Source of the DNA: Venturia oleaginea
Taxonomy: Eukaryota; Ascomycota; Dothideomycetes; Venturiales; Venturiaceae
Assembly (NCBI GenBank): GCA_013176395.1
Contig: JABMLP010000022.1
Coordinates: forward strand, 62,001 to 126,000
DNA: 64,000 bases
Direction of reading: 5' to 3'
A model generated the notes under the pieces. The model was given only the letters and a program-made list of their open reading frames with translations. It was not told the origin of the DNA and made no database searches. The first letter of the stretch is position 1; each line of letters opens with the position of its first letter. The position numbers and the translations under genes were made by a program. Positions 1-10,764 of the stretch are shown here, one piece after another.

Positions 1-486
1 CCTGGAATGCCGCAAGTTCCGGGACATCCGGAGAGACGAGTTGGGCCGCTTCCCAGGACGAAACAACCTCCGGAATATCTTGACTACGCATAAGTTAGCC
101 ACAAAAGCTATCAGATTCATGGAACAGACGCGGGTCCTTGGGCATAGTGGGATCGAAAACGCGCAGACGACGCTGAGCATTGAGGGGAGACTGTAGGTAG
201 ACGGAAAGCGAAATATGAGGCATTGCCTCCCGGAATCTAGATAGCACAGATGTACTGGTAGAACAACCGACATTTACAAGAGCCATTGGGCATTTGGAAA
301 TAGTGGTTGAGGGAAAAGAGGGGGGATCGAGGGGATAGCTGGTCTTGTTTTGGTAAGCAGGGCGAAGTGGGACGTGGTAGATCATATCACGTGTCGGCTG
401 TCTGATGAAGTCCCCCTAACCGGGCATAGCTGCGTGATTAAGCGGCTGCAACCGAGTAGGATAAAATCAATCAATCAATCAATCAA
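1..486 (+). mobile_element. 3' end of a Tad/I-type LINE (truncated by window edge)
   Basis: This matches, as far as I can read it base for base, the last ~486 bases of the full LINE that lies on the minus strand at 16540-17025 and 53426-53911. It carries the last codons of ORF2, ending with the TAG at about 192-194, then the 3' UTR and a tail of TCAA repeats ending near 486. The sense strand is plus. The element continues to the left of the window. An antisense open frame at 95-385 is a shadow of this region and not a gene. Confidence 0.9.
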
Positions 487-724
487 TGAAACGCATGACT
501 AGTAAATTCCCATCTGTTGTCTGATCCCGTTTCGCTCGATGCCCTACAGCTCAATGCTATACGAGTCGGGTAATGATGTTGAGCTTAAAGTGTTGGTGTT
601 ATAGAAGCACTTTGTGGCCGTGTTCGCGAAGTTGCTATGGAATCTGATACACCTCGTGATAGCGTGTCGCGTAGTTTCTTTGCGCGCTCGAGCTTCTCTC
701 GTCACCATTCATCCTTAAGTTGCA

Positions 725-3614
725 ATGCCTGGCGATGAGAAGGCGCCCGTGAAAGTATCCTTGCCGCTGGTGGGAAGGCCACATCTAAAGTCCCATCAGA
801 CATGCTGACTCCAATTACAGGCCTTCCAGCAACAGATATTCCACGAACTTCGCAAGGAAGACCAACTCCTCATCCTCGCGCGCGGTCTCGGTCTGCTCCG
901 CATCATAACGAACCTCCTTCACGCTTACGATGTCGTCGGACACAACATCGTCATAGTAGTAGGCGCTGATGAGCGCGAGGAGAAATGGATTGGAGAGGCG
1001 CTGGCTGAGAAAGCCGAGCTGAGCCGGCCATCAAAATGTCGAGGCCTCACCACTATCAACAGTGATGCGTTGACTCCCCAGACAAGAGAGAAGTCCTACA
1101 ATAGGACTGGAATTTTCAGCGTCACTTCACGAATTCTGATCGTCGATTTCCTATCTGGCCTGCTTGACGCGTCCAAAGTCACTGGTATAATACTCCTACA
1201 TGCAGAAAAGATCTCAGACACATCACAGGAAGCCTTCATACTTCGCAAGTACAGACAGGACAACAAGGCTGGATTTCTCAAGGCATTTACTGATGTTCCC
1301 GAAGCCTTTGTCTCCGGCTTCTCTCCACTTGCCACCAAGCTGAGACATCTTTTCTTACGCAAGGTTGCTCTCTATCCTCGATTCCAGGCTGATGTTGCCA
1401 AATCATTGGAAGGCAAAAAGAAAGCTGAGGTCATTGAGCTGGAAGTTGCCATGACGGAGAGCATGCGTATTATCCAGAATGCCGTGATGGAATGCATTGA
1501 AGCTAGTATTGGGGAGCTCAAAAAGCTGAACTCAGGTGTCGAGATGGAAGACTGGAACATAGACAGTGCTCTACATCGTGATTTCTTTCGAATGATTATG
1601 CGGCAATTAGATCCTGTATGGCATCGAACAAGCCCTCGGAGTAAGCAGATCGTAAACGCTCTGCGAAAGCTGAACGACCTTCTTCGGTCAGTGTCTTAAG
1701 AAGGGGCTTAGGTCAAATGCTGATTCTAGACTCAGGTTTGTCTTAATATATGACGCTGTCGGCTTTCAAAGATACCTCGACATGCTGCTTGCCGATGAGC
1801 AAGCTCCCGAGGGCAAGAGAAAAGAAAACCCGTCTCCATGGCTTCTCCTTGACGCCGCAGATACTCTCTTCGACACTGCGAAACGACGCGTATATACTGG
1901 AAAGCTGACAGATGTTCGCCCAGCCGAGAGGATTTCATCGCCAATACCGGATACCTTGCACCCCGTCCTTGAAGAGCTGCCCAAGTGGGAGATGCTTGCG
2001 GAAGTGCTAGAAGAGATTGAGCGCGACGTGTATTTCAACCCGGTACCTCAGGACGACTCAAGTGGGGCGGTGCTTATCATGTGTGGTGATATTGCGACTT
2101 GCAGTCAGTTGAAAGACTATTTACAGAGTATGCATGTTCACACGGACGGAAAAGCCAAAGATGAAGACGGCGAAGAGCCCAGGGCTTCTGGTGAGATCTT
2201 CATGCGACGAAAGCTGCGGAACTACATACACTGGAGACGACAGTTCACGCGGATGACAACCGCCATTGATGCAGAAAAGCTAGCCAACGCGCCTGTTGAT
2301 GCCCGCGCACAAGCATCACGCGGTAGAGCACCGCCTAATAAACGGCGAAGGGTTCGGGGCGGAGGCTCTGCTGCATCAGGACCAGGTCGTGACTTTGGTG
2401 GACGTACAGCGGGAGACAAAGAGGCTCATCTAGCCAGTCTGTTGACAGAACTTGAGATCACAGAGGCGGAAGCACAACAGAAGGAGGAAGTTGTGGTGGA
2501 CTCTCTTGACAGGATGGAGGACTATTACGAGCTATATGATTTGAAGGATCTGATTGTCCTACACCCGTTCGACGGAGATATGGACGAGCATGTGCTTGAT
2601 GAGGTGCGACCTCGTTATGTCATCATGTATGAGCCAGATGCTGCTTTCATTCGACGCATCGAAGTATATCGAAGCTCTCACACAGACAGAAACGTGAGAG
2701 TCTACTTCATGTACTATGGTGGTTCTGTGGAAGAGCAGCGCTACCTCAGTGCTGTGAGGAGAGAGAAAGATGCTTTCACCAAGCTGATTCGCGAGCGAGG
2801 CAGTATGGCGCTCACTTTCGACGAAAGACGCACGGGAACCCAAGAAGAGCAGTTTCTCCGTACAATCAATACTCGTATTGCTGGCGGCGGTCGACTTGCT
2901 GCGACGGCAGTACAGCCACGCATCATTTGCGACATGCGAGAATTCCGCTCCTCCCTCACTGGTCTTCTCCACGCCCGCTCAGTCGATGTCGTTCCTGCCC
3001 AGCTTACGGTCGGCGATTACATCCTTACTCCCAACATCTGCGTGGAACGCAAATCCGTCAGCGATCTCATCGGCTCCTTCAAAAATGGCCGCCTCTTCCA
3101 CCAAGTGGAGATGATGCTCGAACACTACAAGAACCCCATGCTTCTCATCGAATTTGGTGACACAAAATCCTTCACTTTAGAACAATTCTCAGACCTGTCC
3201 CATTCTGCCGCGGCCGCAGCGATGGGTACTCCCGACCTTCAAAGCAAAATCGTAATGCTAACCCTTCACTTTCCCAAACTGCGTATAATTTGGTCCAGCT
3301 CTCCTTACCAAACCGCTGAGATCTTCGACGAGTTGAAGAAGCTGCAGGAAGAGCCAGATCCGTATACAGCAGTGAAGCTGGGACTTGAGGCGGGCGAGGA
3401 TCCAGAAACTGGGAGGACATACAATCAAGATCCGATGGATATGATCAGGAATGTGCCTGGTGTTACGGAGAAGAATCTTGTCAATCTGAGTTTGAACGTG
3501 GGCAGTGTGAGGGAACTGAGCAACATGGAAGAAGATGAGATCTGTAAACTTGTTGGCCGGGAGGCTGGACGGCAGATTTGGAGATTCTTCAATAGGGATG
3601 TCGTTGATGATTAG
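725..3614 (+). CDS. RAD1: XPF/Rad1 (ERCC4) DNA repair endonuclease, catalytic subunit
   Basis: Spliced as 725-769, 821-1686 and 1736-3614, giving 929 residues, close to human XPF (916) and fission yeast Rad16. In this family the protein pairs with Rad10/ERCC1 and cuts the 5' side of lesions in nucleotide excision repair and crosslink repair in the nucleus. The N-terminal half is the degenerate helicase-like domain. The ERCC4 nuclease motif ERKxxxD is at residues 741-747, preceded by VGDY. A C-terminal helix-hairpin-helix pair starts around NVPGVTEKN. Intron 1 (770-820) rejoins SLPL to AFQQQIF, which fits the family N-terminus. Intron 2 (1687-1735, 49 bp) removes a TAA and joins DLLR to FVLIYDAV. 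The start ATG at 725 is the first in frame. No lesions are visible. It ends convergently with sec72. Confidence 0.95.
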
Positions 3615-4000
3615 ATGGGTCTCTCCCCCCACCAGAATATCAAGTATAAATATCAAACTTCAAAAGTGCTGTGTTTGGCCATGAGGAGGACTACGTTGGT
3701 CCATGTTTATAGGCGTTGCACTGTAGTTTGGATTGTAAACCACTAACGTATTAATAGGGAAGTCCACATACGAGCAAGACATGTGGGCAACGATAACTTT
3801 TCTTTCTGTCTGTTCCGTTCCAATTGCTTAGTATTCGTACACTGTGAATGATAACAAACCCATCCGTCTTCAAAGCAAGCCCGCCGATTCCATCCAAAAT
3901 ATGATCGCAACCATAAGCAGCATAAACCATACTCCATCCATGCCAAAATAACTCAACCCAATGCAAACAAACGCTGTATACTCCTGCCACAGCTAACCAC
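3615..4000. other. Convergent intergenic region (XPF / sec72 3' ends)
   Basis: 386 bases between two convergent stop codons. I see no coding frame or RNA gene here. It presumably holds both 3' UTRs. Confidence 0.6.
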
Positions 4001-4594
4001 CTACTTCTTGCCCTTCTTCTCAATCTCCTCCATCAGCGCGACTAAATCCGCTTCCTGCCCCTCAAACTCCAACGCCTCAGCAACCCACTCCCTAGCCTCC
4101 TCCACCCTCCCCATCTCCAAAAGACACCTCCCCCGTCTCCACCAAGCCTTTGCATTCTGCGCCTTCTTCAACTCAACAGAACACTGCGCATCCACGGCAC
4201 CCTCGGCCCAAAAATTCCCCGCCATATAAGCCTGCGCCCGATTCGCATACAGCTGCGTCAATTCTTCTCTCACCAATCCAGAGGGTTCCCAGAGGGCCCG
4301 ACCGGCAGCCATGTTGATGCCTAGAGAGTATAGTTTTACGGCCTCGGCGTGGTCGTTTTTGCGGAAGGCGGTGTTTCCGCTTTCGCGCAGTTTTTGGATC
4401 TGGCTGCTGCGTTTTGGGTCGACGGGGACCGGGGGTGGGGGGTGACCCTCTTTGTGTACGCTTATTAGGGAGCGGTGGAGGGTGTTTAAAGCGTCGAGTT
4501 CTGTTTGGAGGTCGTTGGAGGTGTGGGTTGAGGTGAGGGTTTTTGATTTTGGGTCGTAGGCGAGGGGGAGCTGGACGAAGGTGTCTGGGTCCAT
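4001..4594 (-). CDS. sec72: Sec72-like translocation protein with TPR repeats
   Basis: Single exon of 197 residues, near the 193 of yeast Sec72. In yeast, Sec72 is a cytosolic subunit of the Sec62/63 complex that helps post-translational protein import into the endoplasmic reticulum, using TPR repeats to dock chaperones. The N-terminus has the fungal pattern DTFVQLPLAYDPKSKTL. A proline-rich linker (HPPPPVPVDPKRS) precedes TPR helices from about residue 65, including LRESGNTAFRKNDHAEAVKLY and YANRAQAYM. The final TPR has AWWRRGRCLLEMGRVEEA. The protein ends EEIEKKGKK. The ATG at 4594 is the first in frame. A run of G tracts at 4420-4446 lies inside the gene on the plus strand. I recognise the family by pattern; other small TPR proteins are possible but fit less well. 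Confidence 0.85.
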   Translation of the reverse strand: MDPDTFVQLPLAYDPKSKTLTSTHTSNDLQTELDALNTLHRSLISVHKEGHPPPPVPVDPKRSSQIQKLRESGNTAFRKNDHAEAVKLYSLGINMAAGRALWEPSGLVREELTQLYANRAQAYMAGNFWAEGAVDAQCSVELKKAQNAKAWWRRGRCLLEMGRVEEAREWVAEALEFEGQEADLVALMEEIEKKGKK

Positions 4595-5588
4595 GGTTGA
4601 TCAACTGAGAGGGTTGGCTTATGCGTGTGTTTTATATTGCTTGGTTCTGTGATTCAATCGTTGCTGTTGCTGTTGCTGTTGCATTTATCGCATGGACTGG
4701 AAGTCTGGAAGTGAAGCCAGATCATCGACCACGGAGCATAATACCCCGGTGCCAATCTATGAACTCGCGACCGTCAAGATGTCCGTTCCATGAGAACAAC
4801 AACGCGCAGATGAAATGCAGTCCTATACAAGGCATTCTGATGTCTGCCTTGAAGTAATAGCATCAAACTCTCGACTTGCTAAGCTCCCTGTTCCCTTTCA
4901 ACAGAGTCACATCAACACGGAACACAAATGCGGAAAGGAATACCAAATTGGAACAAGGCTGAATGCTTGATTATGGCCGGCTTTGGCAACTTTGGATCGA
5001 CTATTCTTTCTCTCGCAATTTCACTTTATTTGCTCCATCTTTTCAAGTCTGGTGTCTAATTTCTTTGACCTGGTCCGCACCGTGTCAACAGAATTCGATT
5101 CGGGCTTGCAGAATGCTGTCAAGTAAGCACTAAACATCTTCAAACGGATAATCTGTAAGCCCAGAAATTCATACGAATGTCGTTGTCAGCAGTGGCCTCT
5201 AAAATACACACTTGTACATGTACGCGTATCGGCATGCACGCAGCAATCACTACTTGGAGCCTTATTCCATACTGATCGTAGAATGAAATTCTGAAGACAC
5301 CGGCTTTTCTGGACTTGCGGACGGACGGGCTAACCAAAAGGGAGATGTTTGCGCCAGTTCGGCGACCAACAAAATGTACTGACTTGATGCCCAGTGGGAG
5401 TAGGTATCACGTAGTTCAATTGCCCCGTCTTGGCTTTGCTAAGAAAAACATCGAAGAAGAGCAAGGCAGCCCGAGAAAGATAAGTACAAAGGAGCCGTTT
5501 CGCTGAACATCAAATCCAACTTTGACCAGGCTTCATCCATAAGAATCGTCTCTCAAAGAAGTACTTGCAATCTATTACATTTATCAAA
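4595..5588. other. Divergent intergenic region with a GTTGCT microsatellite
   Basis: About 990 bases between divergently transcribed sec72 and the VOC gene, so it should carry both promoters. A (GTTGCT)n run sits at 4660-4682. The open frame at 4621-4857 begins with an alanine/valine stretch produced by that repeat and resembles nothing I know, so I do not call it. The rest shows no feature. Confidence 0.5.
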
Positions 5589-6254
5589 ATGCGGTCCCCA
5601 ATCTGCAACCTCCTCTCACTTCTACTCATCTCCTCCACACAAGCCTGCACACTACCCACATATCCCAGCTCCCCTTTGGTCCTAGGCACGGACGGTCCAG
5701 CTGACGCAGCAACAACTGGCTACACCCTAAACCACCTCGGCCTCATAATCTCAAACGCAACAGCAACCCTCCACTTCTATGGCAAAATCTTAGGCATGCG
5801 CCACATCTTCACTTTCCACGCTTCCCCCGCTTTCTCCACAATCTACATGTCTTATTCACACGGCGGTAAGAACGGTACCGCTTACCAAACCGGCTCAGAA
5901 CTTTACTCGCAAAAGACAAATTCGGAGGGGTTGATCGGGTTCATTTACCCAAGTAATACTACGACGAGACTTGAGGCGCGTACAGCGAGGGCGGATAATT
6001 TTAGTCACGTAGGTATTGTGGTGCCGGATGTTAGGAAGGCAGAGAGTAGGATGAGGGAGTTTGGTGTGGAGATAATGAAGGGAGTTGGTATGTTTCCTAA
6101 GGGTGATGATCCGGCGGCGGGGGTGTTTGGGCTGGGAGATGATGAGGTAGTTGCTGAGGAGGCGCTTGAGGGGATTAGGATGATTGGGTTCGAGGACTTT
6201 TTGATCGTGAAGGATCCGGATGGCAATGCGGTTGAGATTCAGCAGCAAGTGTGA
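5589..6254 (+). CDS. Secreted VOC/glyoxalase-like protein
   Basis: 221 residues from the ATG at 5589. An upstream TTG at 5565 extends the frame but is not a credible start. The first ~20 residues (MRSPICNLLSLLLISSTQA) form a signal peptide ending before a cysteine, so export is likely. The body fits the vicinal oxygen chelate fold of glyoxalase I and fosfomycin-resistance proteins: LNHLGLIISN near residue 50 and SHVGIVVPD supply candidate metal-binding histidines, and VKDPDGNAVEIQ at the end supplies the usual glutamate. Family members use a divalent metal to isomerise or open small substrates. The substrate here cannot be told. Glyoxalase I is normally cytosolic, so the signal peptide is the odd point. 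Several N-x-T/S sites are present. Single exon; the gene to its right is on the opposite strand. Confidence 0.8.
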   Translation: MRSPICNLLSLLLISSTQACTLPTYPSSPLVLGTDGPADAATTGYTLNHLGLIISNATATLHFYGKILGMRHIFTFHASPAFSTIYMSYSHGGKNGTAYQTGSELYSQKTNSEGLIGFIYPSNTTTRLEARTARADNFSHVGIVVPDVRKAESRMREFGVEIMKGVGMFPKGDDPAAGVFGLGDDEVVAEEALEGIRMIGFEDFLIVKDPDGNAVEIQQQV

Positions 6255-6916
6255 GGGACTGGCCGGTAGGGTATGTAAGTGTGGTAAGATTGTACTCTAT
6301 ATCGATTTCATCTTCGTCACGAAGAAGAAGCCTGTCATTTCCCGTTACCACTGGATTGGTGACTATACTTTCACGGCGGAGATGAAATACCAACTCCTGT
6401 TCACGATTTCCGAATGAGCGGTTTTATCTTCGGACTAAATCAAGCAATTTCTCACGACTTTCACGTTCCAAAACTCAAGCGTGTTGGTTTTTACTACTTT
6501 GGCCGGCAGTCTTCATCCTCTTACAAAGATGCAGTAGGTGGAGCTCAACAATGGAAAACTTGATCGCGGCCCGGCGACGGAGCCGTCAAACATTGTGATG
6601 CCTTCTTATTGAGTTTGCGTTTAATGTTAATGCTGGTAGACTAGAGTAACCGATATGGAGATGGAGATAGGCACGTGTATTGTTGAAAGGTTGGACGAGA
6701 TGACGAGCGGCGTTTACTACATAATGATAGGAGAAGGACGGGATGATTCACTTCACACAAACAGGGGTAGATGTCTTGTGTAGAGCTAAGTATGCCATTA
6801 TTCCCACTCTAACAATATCACCACCGTCCCCCCAACCCAATCATCCAAGAAAACCAAAATACCTTCATATCATATCATACATCACATATAGACCATCCCC
6901 ATCCCCGTCCACACAC
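6255..6916. other. Convergent intergenic region
   Basis: About 660 bases between two convergent genes. Small overlapping frames are shadows or low-complexity. No repeat or RNA gene is recognised. Confidence 0.5.
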
Positions 6917-8689
6917 TCACGTCTCAAACCTCTCCTCACTCCACTTCACCCACCCCCTAACTATCTCATCCACCTCCCTAACACTCCCCGCACTAGCCCC
7001 AACCTTAAACCACTCCTTATGCTCCGTCCCACATCGACAGCTCTTCTTCACCCTCTTCCCCAACATCTCAAGATGCAAATGAATCAACCTCTCCACTTTA
7101 ACAACATTAGGCACCGGTCTCGGTTCCCCCCTCTTCCTTTCATACGGATAACTCCTCAACAAAGAAATATCATATTCGCATTGTTTCTTCCACTGTGTCA
7201 AGCGTTGATGGACGTTTGTTGCTCTACCAATCTTTAGGAACATGGTTTTCTCTGGATCTTTCTTTTCTCTTGCTGGAGCGAGTCGGGCGTTGGCTGATGT
7301 ATCGAAGAAACGCCGTTGGAGGATTGTTTCCTGCCTTCTTAGTCCTTGAGAAGTAGGTGCAGAAATGATAGAGGCAACGGCTGATGTCTCGTCATCGGTC
7401 TGTTGGACTTCGGTTTGCCAGAAGATGTAGATATATCCTGATGCATCTGTCTTGGAGGGTGGCTCGCTCATCGCTGTCAGCAACTTTGCGTAACAGATTC
7501 TTGTGGAATCTAAGGCCTGGCGCGGAAGTGGAGGTGGCCATTCGCCGTGTATACGACCCAATTGTTGCGGATCTGGTGTTGATTTCGTATGGAGGATTGG
7601 TGGTCTTGGATTTGTCAAGGCCGGAGGAGAATCTGAACGGGAGAAGGAGGCGTTGAGGTATGGCTGTCGTGGAGGCTTTGACGGGGTGGAGTCATTGTAG
7701 ACTTGGAAGTCTGGTCGGGTTTTTGAAGATATTCCCAGGTTATCGCTCTGGCTCAAGCGATGATTTGTTGCTGATGGTCGTCTTCGATGTTTTCGCTTTG
7801 GCTCCGAAGGATCGGCGCCAGAATCGTGTCTGCGATCAGAGTCTCGTCGACGAATTCGCGGGCTTGGAGTTTCGGCAAGAATATGCTGACCGGCAAGCAT
7901 CACGGCTGGATTCGAGCTTCTGTGATCCATGTCGGGTCGTTCGTAGACATATTCGCCGGAGGGAGGAGGGCGTGATGTATTTTCCATTTCAGATCTTCTT
8001 GAATCGACCCTGACGGGCCTCGGAGCATCAAGCCTTTCTCTTTCTCGATCACTGCGCTCTTTGCCTTTCCTGATAAAAGGCTCATCGCTGAAGCAGCACA
8101 TTATCAACGACGAGAAGAAACTCCCTTTATTCGCTGGTCGCGACTCCTCGATCGGTCTCCTCCTCGAAGGCCTAGGTTTGGACACTGACTTCGGCTCAAC
8201 TTCAGTTTTCCTTCGATTGTCATAGGAGCGTTTCCTCCTCGGTGTCATTCTCTCGGGCCGCGGATTTGCCGCGTAATCGTGCGCGACAGTCTGACTGGAT
8301 TCCGGTATGCCAATGTCATTGCGAGAAGCTCTATGAGGGGGCGAAGGACTGGCTTCAGCCTCCTCATCGACGTCTTCAAGGCCCAGGTTCCGGAATACCT
8401 CCTCAAGACTGTGTCGACCCTGTATTGATACCACACTGCCCTCATCTGCATGAAGCTGTTCTGCCTGAGCCTTGTGCTGGTGACAAAACAATACAGCTGG
8501 GTCCTCGTCATTATCTGTGATTACCACTGCTCCATCATATTTCGATGAGTTCTTTGGAGAAGCAAGAGCACGCCGACAGGCTCTCCCTCTATCAGTAACA
8601 CCACGACATGTCGTTAATGCGTTCTTGGAATCTTTTCGGCGCAATCCCACCAAGTAGGACTCTGGTGTCTTAGTGCTGGGAGATGACAT
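6917..8689 (-). CDS. T5orf172/DUF1766 (Mug113-like) GIY-YIG-superfamily protein
   Basis: One uninterrupted exon of 590 residues. The C-terminal ~180 residues carry the T5orf172 domain of the GIY-YIG nuclease superfamily: GYIYIFWQTE (the degenerate GIY strand), FLKIGRATNVHQRLTQW (the YIG-like strand with its arginine), and VERLIHLHLEMLGKR with the glutamate expected at the active site. A CRCGTEHKEWF motif follows. The first ~110 residues hold a cysteine/histidine cluster (CRGVTDRGRACRRAL, then FCHQHK) that could bind zinc. Between them lies ~280 residues of Arg/Ser/Pro-rich sequence that is probably disordered. In fission yeast a protein of this family is meiotically upregulated (mug113). The biochemical role of fungal members is not established to my knowledge. 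The ATG at 8689 is the first in frame. Confidence 0.8.
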   Translation of the reverse strand: MSSPSTKTPESYLVGLRRKDSKNALTTCRGVTDRGRACRRALASPKNSSKYDGAVVITDNDEDPAVLFCHQHKAQAEQLHADEGSVVSIQGRHSLEEVFRNLGLEDVDEEAEASPSPPHRASRNDIGIPESSQTVAHDYAANPRPERMTPRRKRSYDNRRKTEVEPKSVSKPRPSRRRPIEESRPANKGSFFSSLIMCCFSDEPFIRKGKERSDRERERLDAPRPVRVDSRRSEMENTSRPPPSGEYVYERPDMDHRSSNPAVMLAGQHILAETPSPRIRRRDSDRRHDSGADPSEPKRKHRRRPSATNHRLSQSDNLGISSKTRPDFQVYNDSTPSKPPRQPYLNASFSRSDSPPALTNPRPPILHTKSTPDPQQLGRIHGEWPPPLPRQALDSTRICYAKLLTAMSEPPSKTDASGYIYIFWQTEVQQTDDETSAVASIISAPTSQGLRRQETILQRRFFDTSANARLAPAREKKDPEKTMFLKIGRATNVHQRLTQWKKQCEYDISLLRSYPYERKRGEPRPVPNVVKVERLIHLHLEMLGKRVKKSCRCGTEHKEWFKVGASAGSVREVDEIVRGWVKWSEERFET

Positions 8690-9377
8690 TGTGATTTGAG
8701 AATGCTATGAAAATTTCATGGTTCTGTGAGAAAAATTGAGGTTGATAAAGCTGCAGGTCACGCGAAGACGCGATTGAGTGATGAGTGTAGCATCAATAGG
8801 CAGCAGAGCGCGCTAGTGGTACGTGATGGCGGTTGATTAGCTGTATGGAACGGCAGATGCAACGCGCCGCGGGCCTGAAGGAAGAATTTTGAGCAACGGC
8901 GATGGCTGGGAAGGGAAGCGCGAAGAGCAGAGGTATAGAAAGGGAAGGCTGGGTGCTGCGCCACGCGTGGCTCAGTCTAACCGCATCACAGCGGGACCTT
9001 TAGTACGAAGAAATGGAGTTTCGCAAGTCGATAGATGTGGGTTTGCAGGATTTTGCGGGATTTTGCGGGATTTTGCAAGGCTGTGTCTTGCAATTCGGCT
9101 GTGCAGCTTGTGTGGATGTTCTATGCATTTCAGGGACGGATCTTTGTCGACCATTGGTGCTTCCACAACCAATCCTAGTATGCCATTTACGTCCAGAAAT
9201 CCAACTCTTGCTGGACCTTCTCTCAGAGCGGCTCGGAAACGAATCCAATACAAGGGAAGATGTGCCTGCCACGATTGAATATTCCCGAGTCTCTTCCAAC
9301 CTTGGAATGCAGGCTCTCTTCTAGGCCATACAATTGGCGTCATCTAGATGCAGCATTGCCTCCCCAGTATCTCTTTC
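8690..9377. other. Intergenic region upstream of the T5orf172 gene, with a short tandem repeat
   Basis: 688 bases. It holds the promoter side of the gene to the left and the 3' end of the phosducin-like gene to the right. At 9045-9076 the decamer GCGGGATTTT is repeated about three times. Open frames at 8889-9324 on both strands overlap each other and look like chance frames. Confidence 0.5.
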
Positions 9378-10068
9378 TCAATCCCACTCATCATCCGTAA
9401 AGTCTTCCTCTTTCTCCTGTGTTTTCTTGATGGCCAACCGATCGCTCGTCGTCAACTTCGCCCTAACGAGCACACCAACAGCCAGTAACCTTGCCTCCAA
9501 ATCCTTTGTCGTGAAACTGTCGCCGTTACCCAAGCCCTCAAAGCCAACAATCCTATCCACTCCAATGCCATCGATGAAGCATATTACACAGGGCAAAACC
9601 TGTACTTTGAGCTTAGCAACCAGGAAAGGGGCATTATCGACGTTTATGCGCAAGAATCTCGTGTCGAAGTGTTTGGGCGCAAGAGTCTATCCCAATTAGC
9701 AAAGCCCATACCAACACCGTCTTCACAAAGACAGGAGTAGCAAAACCTACATCCAAATACCGATCCATAATCCCACATCTTCCAAAATCGGTCTTGAAGA
9801 AATGAACTACCGCATACTTCGTGCTCGTCGTAATATCCATGAGAGCCTTCTCCTCCTTGATCTCGGTAAAGGTGCCACTGCCCAACTCTTTCATCTGTTT
9901 CGCCCTCGAGAACTCAGAATGTAGTTGTTGTATGCGTTGTTCGCGAAGAGCTGAGAACGCGTGGTCATCGTCTTCCTCTAGGGACGCGATGAGCGCGTCT
10001 TCGTCGAAATCGATGGCATTTTTCGGTCGGTCGAAGATGGCGGCGACTTTCGCGTCGATTCTTGACAT
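9378..10068 (-). CDS. PLP1: Phosducin-like protein (thioredoxin fold, TXNDC9/Plp1 type)
   Basis: Spliced on the minus strand as 10068-9751 and 9686-9378, 208 residues. The intron (9687-9750, 64 bp) starts GTAGGT and joins MDRYLD to TLAPKHFDTRFLRINVD. The N-terminus is helical and acidic (DEDALIASLEEDDDHAF). The thioredoxin-like half begins KYAVVHFFKTDFGRCGIMD. The CxxC redox pair of true thioredoxins is missing, as is usual for phosducin-like proteins. Later come PFLVAKLKVQVLPCVICF and an acidic tail FTDDEWD. Members assist the chaperonin CCT in folding beta-tubulin and actin, and act in the cytosol. I chose the ATG at 10068 (MSRIDAKVAAIFD); the frame runs further upstream without family resemblance. 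SKP1 lies upstream on the same strand. Confidence 0.85.
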
Positions 10069-10764
10069 TTTTGGGCGTTCGAATGGTGGCTTTGGTTGAT
10101 ACTGTTCTTCGTAGGACGGGGTGTTTTTCACTGCCCGCGTGGTAAGGAGAGAAAAGGATTGAAGACGAGTTACAAAGAAGGCAATTTGTCTCGACGTAAA
10201 TTCCAAGATAGTCTTCTCGGAAATGTTGATACCTACTCCGGTCTCGGTCTACAGGTACGCCACCAACCCTGATTAAGACTGCGATCGGCGGGGAAGCCCA
10301 GTTCCAATTTCAACTTTCAATACATGGAATCGAATTAGGTAGCTATATTCAGGCAATAACAGCGCGAGCTCAGTCCAGCTGCATTCAGCAAGGACGTTTC
10401 GAGATATGGCAATGAGAAAAGAGCCATCGTGGTTTTGGTGTTGAAAACGGGAGGATGTGCTTCTTCAGCACAAGTCCATTAGAACTACAGAGGCTATTCT
10501 ACTACTCCATAGGTCCGGGCGGAAAGTTACCCCACCGACCCAATAAAAGCAAAGCACATGGGAAACACCTGTAATATAGTCATGACCATAATCATCAAGC
10601 GATAGGTTTAAAAGCCCTGTCCCTCCACTTTCTCCTGGCTCAAAGTTCTCCAGAGCAAACGCCAGCCATAACCGAAGTGTGTTTATCGTAACAGGGTGTA
10701 GAAGTGAGCGGTGCAGTCTCATTGGCACCGCACCGCTCGGGATATCGGAAGACGAAATATGCAT
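10069..10764. other. Intergenic region between PLP1-like gene and SKP1
   Basis: About 700 bases. It should contain the promoter of the PLP1-like gene and the 3' UTR of SKP1. No coding frame or RNA gene was recognised. Confidence 0.5.

Noticed and set aside
4621..4857. Small protein with an Ala/Val repeat
   Set aside because: Created by a GTTGCT microsatellite. No further support.
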